64,000 bases of DNA, taken from the NCBI RefSeq assembly GCF_003933245.1, contig NZ_QUSX01000001.1, forward strand, positions 1,426,001 through 1,490,000. The letters run 5' to 3'. The notes under the pieces were generated by a model, which was not told the origin of the DNA, ran no database searches, and saw nothing but the letters and a program-made list of their open reading frames with translations. A program made the translations under genes and the position numbers. Below, in pieces: positions 9,183-17,060 of the stretch. Position 1 is the stretch's first letter. Every line of letters starts with the position of its first letter. This stretch comes from Maribacter algicola (GTDB lineage: Bacteria > Bacteroidota > Bacteroidia > Flavobacteriales > Flavobacteriaceae).

Positions 9183-10172
9183 TTAGACCAAGCTTTTTTC
9201 CACTAAATATTCCGCAATTTGGACCGCATTCGTGGCGGCTCCTTTTCTAAGGTTGTCCGCAACGATCCACATATTTAAGGTATTGCGATTGGTTTCGTCC
9301 CTACGGATCCTTCCAACAAAAACCTCGTCCTTGTCGTGGGCGTAGATGGGCATGGGGTAGGTATTGGTATCCGGATTGTCCTGTACCGTAACCCCGGGCG
9401 TATCGTTTAGAATTTGTCTGACTTCGTTAAGGTCAAAATCATTGTGGAATTCCACATTGACGGATTCCGAATGACCGCCGGAAGTTGGAATCCGTACGGC
9501 CGTGGCCGTTACCGAAAATGTCCTGTCGTCCAATATTTTTTGTGGCTCACGCGCCAGTTTCATCTCTTCTTTGGTATAACCGTTTTCAAGGAAAACATCG
9601 CAATGTGGCAATGCATTTCTGCCGATGGGATACGGGTAGGCCATTTCACCAGGTACTCCGGCAATTTCATTTTCCAATTGTTTGACGGCCTTGAGCCCAG
9701 TTCCGGAAACCGATTGATAGGTAGAAACGATTACCCGTCTCATTTTATATTTTTTATGAAGCGGGGCAAGGGCCATTACCAATTGTATGGTAGAGCAATT
9801 GGGGTTGGCAATGATCTTGTCCTTCGCAGTTAAAACATCTGCATTGATTTCTGGAACCACCAATTTCTTATCTGGGTCCATACGCCAAGCGGATGAATTG
9901 TCCACAACGGTAGTTCCGGCCTCTGCAAATTTTGGTGCCCATTCCAAGGAGGTATCCCCACCTGCGGAGAAAATGGCTATTTGCGGTTTGGCCGCAACGG
10001 CATCCGCCAATCCAATAATGGTGTATTCCTCACCTTTGTAAGACATTTTTTTGCCAATAGATCGTTCCGAGGCGACCAACAAAAGTTCGCTAATGGGAAA
10101 ATTACGTTCCGCCAATACTTTCAACATCACCTCACCTACCATTCCAGTGGCACCTACAACAGCTACCTTCAT
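9183..10172 (-). CDS. asd: aspartate-semialdehyde dehydrogenase
   Basis: A 329-residue cytoplasmic enzyme that reduces aspartyl phosphate to aspartate semialdehyde with NADPH. This is the branch point to lysine/diaminopimelate, threonine and methionine. The N-terminus has the nucleotide-binding pattern VVGATGMVGEVMLKVL. The catalytic cysteine is Cys126 in NPNCSTIQL, and the catalytic His lies in TSGGHSESVNVEF near residue 235. Length and motifs are normal for the family. It has its own downstream terminator and a 278-base upstream gap toward mscL that contains the mscL terminator, so it is probably transcribed singly. Confidence 0.96.
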   Translation of the reverse strand: MKVAVVGATGMVGEVMLKVLAERNFPISELLLVASERSIGKKMSYKGEEYTIIGLADAVAAKPQIAIFSAGGDTSLEWAPKFAEAGTTVVDNSSAWRMDPDKKLVVPEINADVLTAKDKIIANPNCSTIQLVMALAPLHKKYKMRRVIVSTYQSVSGTGLKAVKQLENEIAGVPGEMAYPYPIGRNALPHCDVFLENGYTKEEMKLAREPQKILDDRTFSVTATAVRIPTSGGHSESVNVEFHNDFDLNEVRQILNDTPGVTVQDNPDTNTYPMPIYAHDKDEVFVGRIRRDETNRNTLNMWIVADNLRKGAATNAVQIAEYLVEKSLV

Positions 10173-10360
10173 ATTTTTATGTTTTTAATTTCTCGCGCAA
10201 AAATAGATAATACCCAAATGTGGACAAGGGAATTCGGCATTAATAAATAATATATAACAAAAAGTTATAAAATAAACAAATTGTGTAAAATCTGAAATTC
10301 AAGAAATTCAATTTGCAATGGCTCTTAAACCTTGGAGCATTTTTAATCCTGAATATTGGA

Positions 10361-10403
10361 TAAAAAAATACCGCCAAACTGCTAGCGAAGCAATGTTGGC
10401 GGT
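10361..10403 (-). terminator. intrinsic terminator of mscL
   Basis: The inverted repeat ACCGCCAA (10370-10377) / TTGGCGGT (10396-10403) is followed on the minus strand by a U-rich run (10361-10369). It lies 47 bases after the mscL stop codon. Confidence 0.75.
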
Positions 10404-10450
10404 TTTTAAAGTTAAACTGCGGTGCAGCGGTATCTCCTGAAAACGGATAA

Positions 10451-10858
10451 TTACTTTTTTAAGGCATCCCTAATTTCCATAAGCAACTCCTCTGCAGTTG
10501 GGCCTTTTGGTGCTTCTGGAGCAGGTTCTTCCTTCTTTTTGGTTTTGTTGTATGCCTTAACGATCATAAACAATACAAAGCCTACGGTAATCAAATTGAT
10601 GATGGCGTTGACCCATTTACCGTACATGATGGCATTTTCCGGTTTGGTAACTTCACCATCGGCACCCACAACGGCTTCGTCCAATACTATTTTCATATCC
10701 GCAAAGTCAAGTCCACCGGCAAAATGGCCTACGATGGGCATCATTATATCGGAGACAAATCCATTGACAACAAGACCAACGGCCCCGGCAAGAATAACCG
10801 CAACTGCCAAGTCGATGACATTTCCGGTCATAATAAAATTCTTAAATTCTTTTAGCAT
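10451..10858 (-). CDS. mscL: large-conductance mechanosensitive channel MscL
   Basis: A 135-residue inner-membrane channel protein that opens under membrane tension and releases solutes during hypo-osmotic shock. The N-terminus MLKEFKNFIMTGNVIDLAVAVILAGAVG is the diagnostic amphipathic helix plus first transmembrane segment. The second transmembrane segment lies around residues 85-105 (INLITVGFVLFMIVKAYN). A charged C-terminal helix follows (KKKEEPAPEAPKGPTAEELLMEIRDALKK), as in all MscL proteins. Length is normal. It is monocistronic, with its own terminator. Confidence 0.96.
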   Translation of the reverse strand: MLKEFKNFIMTGNVIDLAVAVILAGAVGLVVNGFVSDIMMPIVGHFAGGLDFADMKIVLDEAVVGADGEVTKPENAIMYGKWVNAIINLITVGFVLFMIVKAYNKTKKKEEPAPEAPKGPTAEELLMEIRDALKK

Positions 10859-10935
10859 GATTTAGTGTTTTATTGGTTAATAGTCCTGCAATGTATGAAA
10901 AAATTGTTCTTAAAAAAATGTGAAGGAAATCAATT

Positions 10936-12042
10936 TTATGGGGTATAAATTCTTTTGACCCGTTGTGAAATACCTGTAATCAACTCATAGGAGATGGTGT
11001 TTGCGGTTTTTGCCACGTCATGGGCCGATAGCTGAGGTCCAAATATCACTACCTCATCCCCTTCCTTACTGGGTATATCCGTAATATCGATCATGATCAT
11101 ATCCATACAGACATTTCCTATAATGGGTGCCATTTGACCGTTGACCAACACAAAGGTTTTACCTTTTCCATATTGCCTTCCAATACCATCTGCATGGCCA
11201 ATGGGCAAGGTAGCCGAAACACGGGGAGACTTTGAAACATAGGCCCTGTTATAGCCTACGGTATCGTTTGGGCTCAAATGGTGTATTTGTGAAATGATGG
11301 TTTTTAAGGTGGCAATGGGCTTTAGTTCCGCATCAAATTTCGCTTCGTTCCCGTAACCGTATAAGCCTATTCCGCTTCGGACCATATCATATTGGGCTTC
11401 CGAATAATTCAGAATGCCAGAAGTATTGAGAATATGCCTTATAGGTTGAATTTTCAACCGATTAGCTACTTCCACACTTATTTTTTCAAAGAGAGCAATT
11501 TGGTTTTTGGTAAATACTTCTTCCTGGGGGTCTTCGGTAGCGGCTAAATGGGAAAATAGGGAAACTATTTCCAGATTATCCTGATTTTGCAATAATTGAA
11601 AAAGGGATTCCAAATCCTTTTCCCCAAACCCCAATCGGTTCAATCCGGTATTGAACTTGATATGTACGGGATATCGGTTGATTTTTTTCTGTATCAACAA
11701 TGCCATGAATTGGTTCAGTATGCCAAAGGCATAAAGACTTGGTTCCAACTGGAACTCTATCAGCCTTTCAAAATTAACGGCTTGTGGGTGGAGCACCAAA
11801 ATTGGTTTCGTAATACCCGCTTTTCTCAGGGCAACCCCTTCCTTAACATAGGCCACCGCAAAATAATCCGTGCCTAGCTCCTGTAATTTCAATGCGATTT
11901 GGTCCGCATCGCTACCGTAGGCAAAAGCCTTGACCACAGAAAGAAATTTGGTACTCGGATTCAATTTGGTGCGCAAAAAACGATAATTATGTTCCAGAGA
12001 CTTCAAGTCTATTTCCAGAACGGTCTCCTGGGCCTTAGGCAT
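10936..12042 (-). CDS. alr: alanine racemase
   Basis: A 368-residue PLP enzyme that converts L- to D-alanine for peptidoglycan. The PLP-binding lysine is Lys38 in LSVVKAFAYGSD; most homologues read AVVKADAYG, so the residue after KA is Phe rather than Asp. The catalytic tyrosine segment VGYNRAYVS and the GNVCMDMIMIDIT strand are present. The gene overlaps the 3' end of tdk by 8 bases, so the two are translationally coupled. An alternative role as part of a fused MurF/Alr protein, common in Bacteroidetes, does not apply because no ligase domain is present. Confidence 0.93.
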   Translation of the reverse strand: MPKAQETVLEIDLKSLEHNYRFLRTKLNPSTKFLSVVKAFAYGSDADQIALKLQELGTDYFAVAYVKEGVALRKAGITKPILVLHPQAVNFERLIEFQLEPSLYAFGILNQFMALLIQKKINRYPVHIKFNTGLNRLGFGEKDLESLFQLLQNQDNLEIVSLFSHLAATEDPQEEVFTKNQIALFEKISVEVANRLKIQPIRHILNTSGILNYSEAQYDMVRSGIGLYGYGNEAKFDAELKPIATLKTIISQIHHLSPNDTVGYNRAYVSKSPRVSATLPIGHADGIGRQYGKGKTFVLVNGQMAPIIGNVCMDMIMIDITDIPSKEGDEVVIFGPQLSAHDVAKTANTISYELITGISQRVKRIYTP

Positions 12043-12679
12043 TTGATTTATTATTAGGATTTTTAATTTCCTCTGAATCTACCTTCATATGCTTCACTTT
12101 CTCCTTTAGCATGGCCTTGAAAAATGCTCCGCGGCTCAAGGGCTCGTATTCATTTGTTTCACCTAGCATTACAAGCTTATCGTTATTGGATTTACGAAAA
12201 CTGTAATTGGCCAAATTGCCCGTTCTCGTGCAAATGGCATGTACTTTGGTCACATATTCCGCAGTGGCCATGAGCGCGGGCATAGGGCCAAAAGGGTTTC
12301 CCTTAAAATCCATGTCCAACCCCGCTACGATTACCCGGATACCCTTGTTGGCAAGGTCGTTGCAAACGGTTATGATCTCATCGTCAAAAAACTGTGCCTC
12401 ATCAATACCTATCACATCGCAGGTATCGGCCAAAATACGAATGTTGGCGGCGGCGGGCACCGGGGTAGAACGAATTTCGTTGGCATCGTGGGAAACCACC
12501 ATATCGTCATCATATCGCGTATCTACCATGGGCTTAAAAATCTCTACTTTAAGCTTGGCGAACTGGGCCCTTTTTAGCCTGCGTATCAATTCCTCGGTCT
12601 TACCCGAAAACATGGAGCCTGCAATGACCTCGATCCAGCCGAATTGTTCTTGGTGATTAACGGTGTTTTCGAGAAACAT
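12035..12679 (-). CDS. tdk: thymidine kinase
   Basis: A 214-residue type II thymidine kinase of the nucleotide salvage pathway. The P-loop is GSMFSGKT (residues 21-28), the catalytic acid is in IGIDEAQFFDD, and the lasso and substrate-loop regions (AGLDMDFKGNPFGPM, then YSFRKSNNDKLVMLGETNEYEPLSR) are recognisable. The usual structural zinc site is degenerate: where homologues have two CxxC-type pairs, this protein has only ICTRTGN. It overlaps alr by 8 bases and is upstream in the same minus-strand unit. Confidence 0.94.
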   Translation of the reverse strand: MFLENTVNHQEQFGWIEVIAGSMFSGKTEELIRRLKRAQFAKLKVEIFKPMVDTRYDDDMVVSHDANEIRSTPVPAAANIRILADTCDVIGIDEAQFFDDEIITVCNDLANKGIRVIVAGLDMDFKGNPFGPMPALMATAEYVTKVHAICTRTGNLANYSFRKSNNDKLVMLGETNEYEPLSRGAFFKAMLKEKVKHMKVDSEEIKNPNNKSNA

Positions 12680-12785
12680 TTTGTATTTTTAAACGAAAAT
12701 AAGAGGTTTTTCCGTTCTATTCATAGAATCTTAAAGTTATTAAAAAAAGGTGCGGGATTAGCGTGGAATAACCTAATTTGTAGTT

Positions 12786-13469
12786 ATGAAGGAAAAATTA
12801 AGGGAAGATCTTATCAAAATGTCCACGGACATTATTACTTCCAGGGAGGTTAAGGACATCACGGATTTGTATGAGGCCGCCAAAAAGCTTTACGAGAAAA
12901 TTGCGGTACTCAAGTTTATCGAGGAGGAACTGAATGATATTCAAGTAGACGTTTCAAAAAACGTTATTGCGGAAAAGTTTGAAAAAATGGCCAAGGCCGT
13001 GATGAGTGCCAATACCTCCGTTCCTGAAAGTAATCCACATGAGGAAGACATCATGACTCCAGGGATGGATACCATAAAAGATATGGTTTCAGAAATGCCC
13101 AATTCAGATAGCTTGGAAGAGGTGTTAACGGAGTTCATGGCCAGACCTGACCTGATGAAGAACGATAAAGAGCTGTTTATGCCCCCCGCAAGCCCCAAGA
13201 AACAGGATATTCCTAAATCCTTGAACGATAGTTTAGTAACCAAGGAGCTCAAAGTAGACCTGAACAGCAAGCTTGGGTTTATAAAGCATCTTTTTCATGG
13301 AAGTACGGAGGACTACAATAGGGTATTGTCCCAATTGAGTACCATAGACAGCCATGAGCGATCGATTTCCTTCATTAAAAATATGGTTAAGCCAGATTAT
13401 GATAATTGGGAAGGAAAGGAAGAATATGAAATACGTTTTATGGAATTGATAGAACGTAGATTTTTATAA
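12786..13469 (+). CDS. conserved hypothetical protein
   Basis: A 227-residue acidic, mostly helical cytoplasmic protein without signal peptide or membrane segment. The N-terminal 70 residues look like a coiled coil (DLYEAAKKLYEKIAVLKFIEEEL). A Pro/Ser/Glu-rich linker follows (about 75-145). The most conserved-looking part is the C-terminus: LKVDLNSKLGFIKHLFHGSTEDYNRVLSQL and the end EEYEIRFMELIERRFL. This layout resembles a protein family restricted to Flavobacteriaceae; I do not know its function. It is divergent from tdk and followed by a strong terminator. Confidence 0.75.
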   Translation: MKEKLREDLIKMSTDIITSREVKDITDLYEAAKKLYEKIAVLKFIEEELNDIQVDVSKNVIAEKFEKMAKAVMSANTSVPESNPHEEDIMTPGMDTIKDMVSEMPNSDSLEEVLTEFMARPDLMKNDKELFMPPASPKKQDIPKSLNDSLVTKELKVDLNSKLGFIKHLFHGSTEDYNRVLSQLSTIDSHERSISFIKNMVKPDYDNWEGKEEYEIRFMELIERRFL

Positions 13470-13490
13470 AAGCGGAAATTATAGACTGAT

Positions 13491-13517
13491 AAGGCCCAAC
13501 ACTTGGTGTTGGGCCTT
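13491..13517 (+). terminator. intrinsic terminator after the conserved hypothetical gene
   Basis: A perfect 12-bp stem (AAGGCCCAACAC at 13491-13502, GTGTTGGGCCTT at 13506-13517) with a 3-base loop, followed by a short T-rich stretch, separates the hypothetical gene from rsmI. Confidence 0.8.
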
Positions 13518-13530
13518 TAATTTTGGAACT

Positions 13531-14202
13531 ATGGGAAAACTATATATTGTGCCAACGCCCATTGGCAACTTGGAGGATATTACCCTAAGGGCCATTCGGG
13601 TTTTAAAAGAAGCTGACTTGATTTTGGCCGAAGACACCCGTACCAGTGGAAAGCTTTTACAACATTTGGCGGTGACTACGCCCATGCAAAGCCACCATAT
13701 GCACAATGAACACAAAACGGTTTCCGGACTTGTGGAACGGATTCAAGGAGGTAAAACGGTTGCCTTGATTTCTGATGCGGGAACGCCCGCCATTTCCGAC
13801 CCCGGGTTTTTATTGACCCGCGCTTGTGTGGAAGCCGGTGTGGAAGTGGAATGCCTGCCCGGGGCCACGGCCTTTGTACCCGCCTTGGTCAATAGTGGTC
13901 TCCCCAACGATAAATTTGTTTTTGAGGGTTTTTTGCCCGTGAAAAAAGGAAGACAGACAAGACTGACCCTTTTGTCCGAAGAAACCAGAACGATGATTTT
14001 TTACGAATCCCCCCATAAATTGCTCAAGACATTGACCAATTTTGTAGCGTATTTTGGTGCGGATCGTCCCGTTTCCGTATCCAGGGAACTTACCAAAATG
14101 TACGAGGAAATCGTTAGGGGAACAGCGGAAGAAGTTCTAAAACACTATACTGAAAAGCCCCCAAAAGGTGAAATAGTGATTGTCGTGGGGGGTAAAAAAT
14201 AA
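13531..14202 (+). CDS. rsmI: 16S rRNA (cytidine(1402)-2'-O)-methyltransferase
   Basis: A 223-residue SAM-dependent tetrapyrrole-methylase-fold enzyme that modifies C1402 in the 30S decoding centre. Diagnostic motifs are YIVPTPIGNLEDITLRA at the N-terminus, EDTRTSGKLL, ISDAGTPAISDPG around residue 85-97, and VFEGFLPVKKGRQ in the middle. The protein is shorter than the E. coli enzyme (about 286) because the C-terminal extension is absent, as is usual in Bacteroidetes. Confidence 0.95.
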   Translation: MGKLYIVPTPIGNLEDITLRAIRVLKEADLILAEDTRTSGKLLQHLAVTTPMQSHHMHNEHKTVSGLVERIQGGKTVALISDAGTPAISDPGFLLTRACVEAGVEVECLPGATAFVPALVNSGLPNDKFVFEGFLPVKKGRQTRLTLLSEETRTMIFYESPHKLLKTLTNFVAYFGADRPVSVSRELTKMYEEIVRGTAEEVLKHYTEKPPKGEIVIVVGGKK

Positions 14203-14240
14203 TCCCAAAACAGAATTAAATTTTAGTTTATATTGTTCCT

Positions 14241-15368
14241 ATGTATGCGCCATGGGTCATTTCCGCTTTTACCGTAATTGCTGTCTATTATTTGGACCGA
14301 TGGGAAAATAGGCACATTAAGTCACTGTTCGATTGGGTTCCGGCCATACTGCTGGCCTATATTATTCCTGCCCTTATTTCATATAGCTTCAACGTAGACT
14401 ATTCACAGGCCGAAATCCATAATTTTAGTCGGGATTATTTTATTCCCTTGGCCATTATTGCCGTCATGAGCAGTTTGTCCTTGGGACAGTTGAAGTCCAT
14501 AGGCTATAAGCCGATACTTGTTTTTGTTGCCGGCTCCTTTTTTATAGCGGTTTTCCCCATACTCCTTGTGTTTGTATTTTCTGACACCGAATTGATTTCG
14601 GAGACCATGGTAAATCAAGATTACTGGATGGGCATACCGCCCATTGTGGGCAGTTGGATTGGGGGAAGTACGAGTCAGCTCGTATTGAAGGAATTGGTGG
14701 AATGTCCGGAGAATATCTTTTTGACCGTGTTGGTGATGGATAATATTTTGGTGAACGTATGGACGATCTTGATGTTCCAGACCATAAAAAAGAGCGATTT
14801 ATTAAATAAGAGGTTTCGGGTAACCGATGTTGCCATTCCAGAGGATATCCGTTTGGAAAAGGGAAGCAAATGGAAGCCATGGATATGTGCCTTGGTGCTA
14901 CTAATCATTGTGGTTGTAAGCAATTACCTTATTGATAGCTTCATTGTAAAAGTGGTGCTGCTTTCATTTGTTGGGTTGGCGTTGAGTAATTTTCTTCCTA
15001 AATGGAATTATAGTTTCGCCCTGAAAGCAGGAGGAATCTTAATTATCGTGGTGATGGCGGTATTGGGCCTGAAATTACAGCTGGCCACGTTGGGCTTCAA
15101 TCTACCTTTTTTTGGTTTTTTATGTATTTGGCTGTTGGGACATTTTGTTTTTATGATGCTGGTGGCCAAAGCACTGAACGTGAATATGGCCTGGGTACCC
15201 ATTGCCAGTATGGCCAATGTGGGCGGTATAGCTACGGCTCCCGCCGTTACGGCCGCCTATAACCTTAAATGGATGCCCCATGCCATTGTACTGGCCATTT
15301 TAAGTATGGCCACAGGTACCTTTTGGGGAATGTTGACGATTTGGCTGTTCAGGAGTTTTTTGTTGTGA
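14241..15368 (+). CDS. DUF819 family membrane protein
   Basis: A 375-residue polytopic membrane protein with about ten hydrophobic helices. The arrangement fits the DUF819 (YjcL-like) family: an N-terminal half with YIIPALISYSF and SLSLGQLKSIGYKP, a central GSWIGGSTSQLVLKEL, and a C-terminal repeat of the same kind, ASMANVGGIATAPAVTAAYN. The inverted symmetry of such proteins suggests a secondary carrier, but no substrate is established for the family. It starts 38 bases after rsmI on the same strand. Confidence 0.85.
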   Translation: MYAPWVISAFTVIAVYYLDRWENRHIKSLFDWVPAILLAYIIPALISYSFNVDYSQAEIHNFSRDYFIPLAIIAVMSSLSLGQLKSIGYKPILVFVAGSFFIAVFPILLVFVFSDTELISETMVNQDYWMGIPPIVGSWIGGSTSQLVLKELVECPENIFLTVLVMDNILVNVWTILMFQTIKKSDLLNKRFRVTDVAIPEDIRLEKGSKWKPWICALVLLIIVVVSNYLIDSFIVKVVLLSFVGLALSNFLPKWNYSFALKAGGILIIVVMAVLGLKLQLATLGFNLPFFGFLCIWLLGHFVFMMLVAKALNVNMAWVPIASMANVGGIATAPAVTAAYNLKWMPHAIVLAILSMATGTFWGMLTIWLFRSFLL

Positions 15369-15475
15369 GTATAAATTTTAATTCATTATAATATTTTGCT
15401 TCTCGCTTTCTGTTAGACTGAAGGCAGGAAGCTTGAAGTGACAGAAAAATCATTTCTTTAAACAACGACCAACAA

Positions 15476-15501
15476 CCCTTGCCCAGAGCGCAGTCGAAGG
15501 G
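15476..15501. repeat. REP-like intergenic palindromic element
   Basis: A short hairpin-forming sequence with arms CCCTT (15476-15480) and AAGGG (15497-15501) around a core containing GAGCGCAGTCGA. The same kind of sequence (core GAGCGCAGTCGAAGG or its complement) is, to my knowledge, scattered in intergenic regions of many Flavobacteriaceae. Only one copy is visible in this window. It lies between the convergent DUF819 and CMD-family genes. Confidence 0.5.
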
Positions 15502-15513
15502 AACAACCAACAA

Positions 15514-16116
15514 CTAATACCTTGACCCATCATGCTTCCCTTTCTCCCAACCGTGTTTTCCCAAATATTGGTCGGCACTTTGTACCGCTCCATCCTCAAT
15601 GGAGGTTCCCATGGAGTCGTTCCAGCGGTTTAGGTATCCAAAAAGTGAAATCACGCCCAGCATTTCCACAATCTCACCTTCGTTCCAGTATGTATAAAGT
15701 CGCTCCTTAATTTCGGCATCCACGGCGTTTGGTACTTGCGAAGCCTGCACTGAAAAATCCAGAGCGGCCCGTTCCGCTTCGGAAAAGGCAGGATGGGTAC
15801 GATATTCCCAAATATTGTCCAATTGTTCCTGCTCCGCCCCGTATCGCTCTGCCGCTCGAATGGCATGTGCCTGGCAGTAGCGACAGCCCGTGGCATTACT
15901 ACTGACCCAGGCAATCAACCTTTTTAATGCCGAAGTGACCCTACCTTCATTGGCCATTACGGCTTTGTTGAGATTGATGAATGCCTTTGAAATAGCAGGC
16001 CGGTGCTGCATGGTCAATACGGAATTAGGGCAAAATCCTAAGGTTTCATTGAAGAATTCGGCTAAATTTTTTGTTTCGGGGTCGTGATTGGGTTCTAATG
16101 GATTTACAAGTGCCAT
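15514..16116 (-). CDS. carboxymuconolactone decarboxylase (AhpD-like) family protein
   Basis: A 200-residue all-helical protein of the CMD/AhpD superfamily. The redox-active site is visible as SNATGCRYCQAHAIRAAERYG, with Cys78, Cys81 and His84 in the classic CxxC-x2-H arrangement, and the relay glutamate probably in the preceding helix. Members reduce peroxides or peroxiredoxin adducts using a thiol relay. The length fits the peroxidase-related group rather than the gamma-carboxymuconolactone decarboxylase proper. The gene is divergent from an OsmC-family gene (58 bases between starts), another thiol peroxidase family, which suggests a shared redox-stress role. Confidence 0.85.
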   Translation of the reverse strand: MALVNPLEPNHDPETKNLAEFFNETLGFCPNSVLTMQHRPAISKAFINLNKAVMANEGRVTSALKRLIAWVSSNATGCRYCQAHAIRAAERYGAEQEQLDNIWEYRTHPAFSEAERAALDFSVQASQVPNAVDAEIKERLYTYWNEGEIVEMLGVISLFGYLNRWNDSMGTSIEDGAVQSADQYLGKHGWEKGKHDGSRY

Positions 16117-16174
16117 AGGCTATTTTTTGGAGGTTAATTATGGTATTTTTGTATTCCACAAGAAACAAAAAATT

Positions 16175-16606
16175 ATGGGCACAACAAATCACATTACCAC
16201 CAAATGGTTGGGAAACATGGCCTTTGAGAGCAATAATCCCTCAGGGCAAACGATACGGATAGACATCGCCAAGGAAGACGGTGGCGACGGTAGTGGGGTA
16301 AGACCCAAGGCTCTTATGCTATCCGGATTGGCAGGATGTTCTGGCCTGGACGTTGCCGCGCTTATCAAAAAAATGAAACTGGAGGTAACCGATTTTCACA
16401 TCGAAACCATTGCAAATCTTACGGATGAGCATCCTAAATATTATGATAGGGTGGTCATAGAGTACCATTTTCATGGACCTAACCTTGATGAAAAAAAATT
16501 ACAACGGGCAGTAGATCTTTCCGTTGAGAAATATTGTGGGGTGATGGAGATGTTCCGGAGGTTTGCTGTATTGGATATCAGGACTATATTTCACTCCGTG
16601 AAATAA
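16175..16606 (+). CDS. OsmC family peroxiredoxin-like protein
   Basis: A 143-residue OsmC/Ohr-type protein. The two redox cysteines of the family are Cys55 (GLAGCSGLDV) and Cys121 (EKYCGVMEMF). These proteins reduce organic hydroperoxides as dimers. The open frame extends upstream to 16088, but that would overlap the divergent CMD gene; the ATG at 16175 (MGTTNHITTKW) gives the usual OsmC start. Residue use around PKALMLSGLAGCSG fits the YhfA-like subgroup, for which a peroxidase role is less firmly shown. Confidence 0.87.
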   Translation: MGTTNHITTKWLGNMAFESNNPSGQTIRIDIAKEDGGDGSGVRPKALMLSGLAGCSGLDVAALIKKMKLEVTDFHIETIANLTDEHPKYYDRVVIEYHFHGPNLDEKKLQRAVDLSVEKYCGVMEMFRRFAVLDIRTIFHSVK

Positions 16607-16641
16607 AATACAAACACAAATACAAAAATCAAATTCAAGGA
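16604..16641. repeat. low-complexity CAAATA/CAAATT array before the four-helix-bundle gene
   Basis: Imperfect 6-7-base units (CAAACA, CAAATA, CAAAAAT, CAAATTC) fill the short gap between the OsmC stop and the four-helix gene. Its first 20 bases are roughly mirrored, as reverse complement, at 17021-17042 after the gene. Confidence 0.55.
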
Positions 16642-16642
16642 G

Positions 16643-16990
16643 ATGTCCAAAGTATATGACCTGGAAGATAGGCTGGTGACATTTGCCTCTAATGTCGCTA
16701 TCTTTTGTAAGGATATACCAAATGACTTTACCGGTCAATATTATGGCAACCAACTTTTACGTTCGTCAGGGAGTGCAGCCTTAAATTTCGGGGAAATGCA
16801 AGGCGACCAAACGTCAAACGATTTTAAAAATAAAGCTACTATTTCTTTAAAAGAGTTGAAGGAATCAAGAATTAATATCAAGATATTATCTAAAATTGAA
16901 TATGGGAATATTGATAGGCGTAATGAACTTCTGGACGAAACGGAGCAGTTGATAAAGATTGTAGCAACCATAATCAAGAATAAAGGATAA
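16643..16990 (+). CDS. four helix bundle protein (S23/Avd-like family)
   Basis: A 115-residue protein matching the four-helix bundle family named after the intervening-sequence protein of 23S rRNA genes. Typical features are FASNVAIFCKDIPNDFTGQYYGNQLLRSSGSAALNFGEMQG at residues 14-54 and KELKESRINIKIL in the third helix. Homologues include the Avd accessory protein of diversity-generating retroelements, but no reverse transcriptase or variable repeat is nearby, and the gene is not inside an rRNA. Its role is unknown. It is flanked on both sides by AT-rich, roughly inverted arrays and followed by a terminator, which gives it the appearance of a small inserted unit between the OsmC gene and recJ. 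Confidence 0.85.
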   Translation: MSKVYDLEDRLVTFASNVAIFCKDIPNDFTGQYYGNQLLRSSGSAALNFGEMQGDQTSNDFKNKATISLKELKESRINIKILSKIEYGNIDRRNELLDETEQLIKIVATIIKNKG

Positions 16991-17016
16991 ATGGTTTTTC
17001 TTTAACTAAACCATTT
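16989..17016 (+). terminator. terminator-like hairpin after the four-helix-bundle gene
   Basis: A 9-bp inverted repeat (AAATGGTTT at 16989-16997, AAACCATTT at 17008-17016), followed by AACTTTTTG, overlaps the stop codon region of the four-helix gene and precedes recJ. Confidence 0.55.
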
Positions 17017-17060
17017 AACTTTTTGTTTTTGTATTTTAATTTGACATTTGAGTTTTAACA

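Noticed and set aside
16643..16990. diversity-generating retroelement around the Avd-like four-helix gene
   Set aside because: No reverse transcriptase, template/variable repeat pair or C-type-lectin target gene is nearby.
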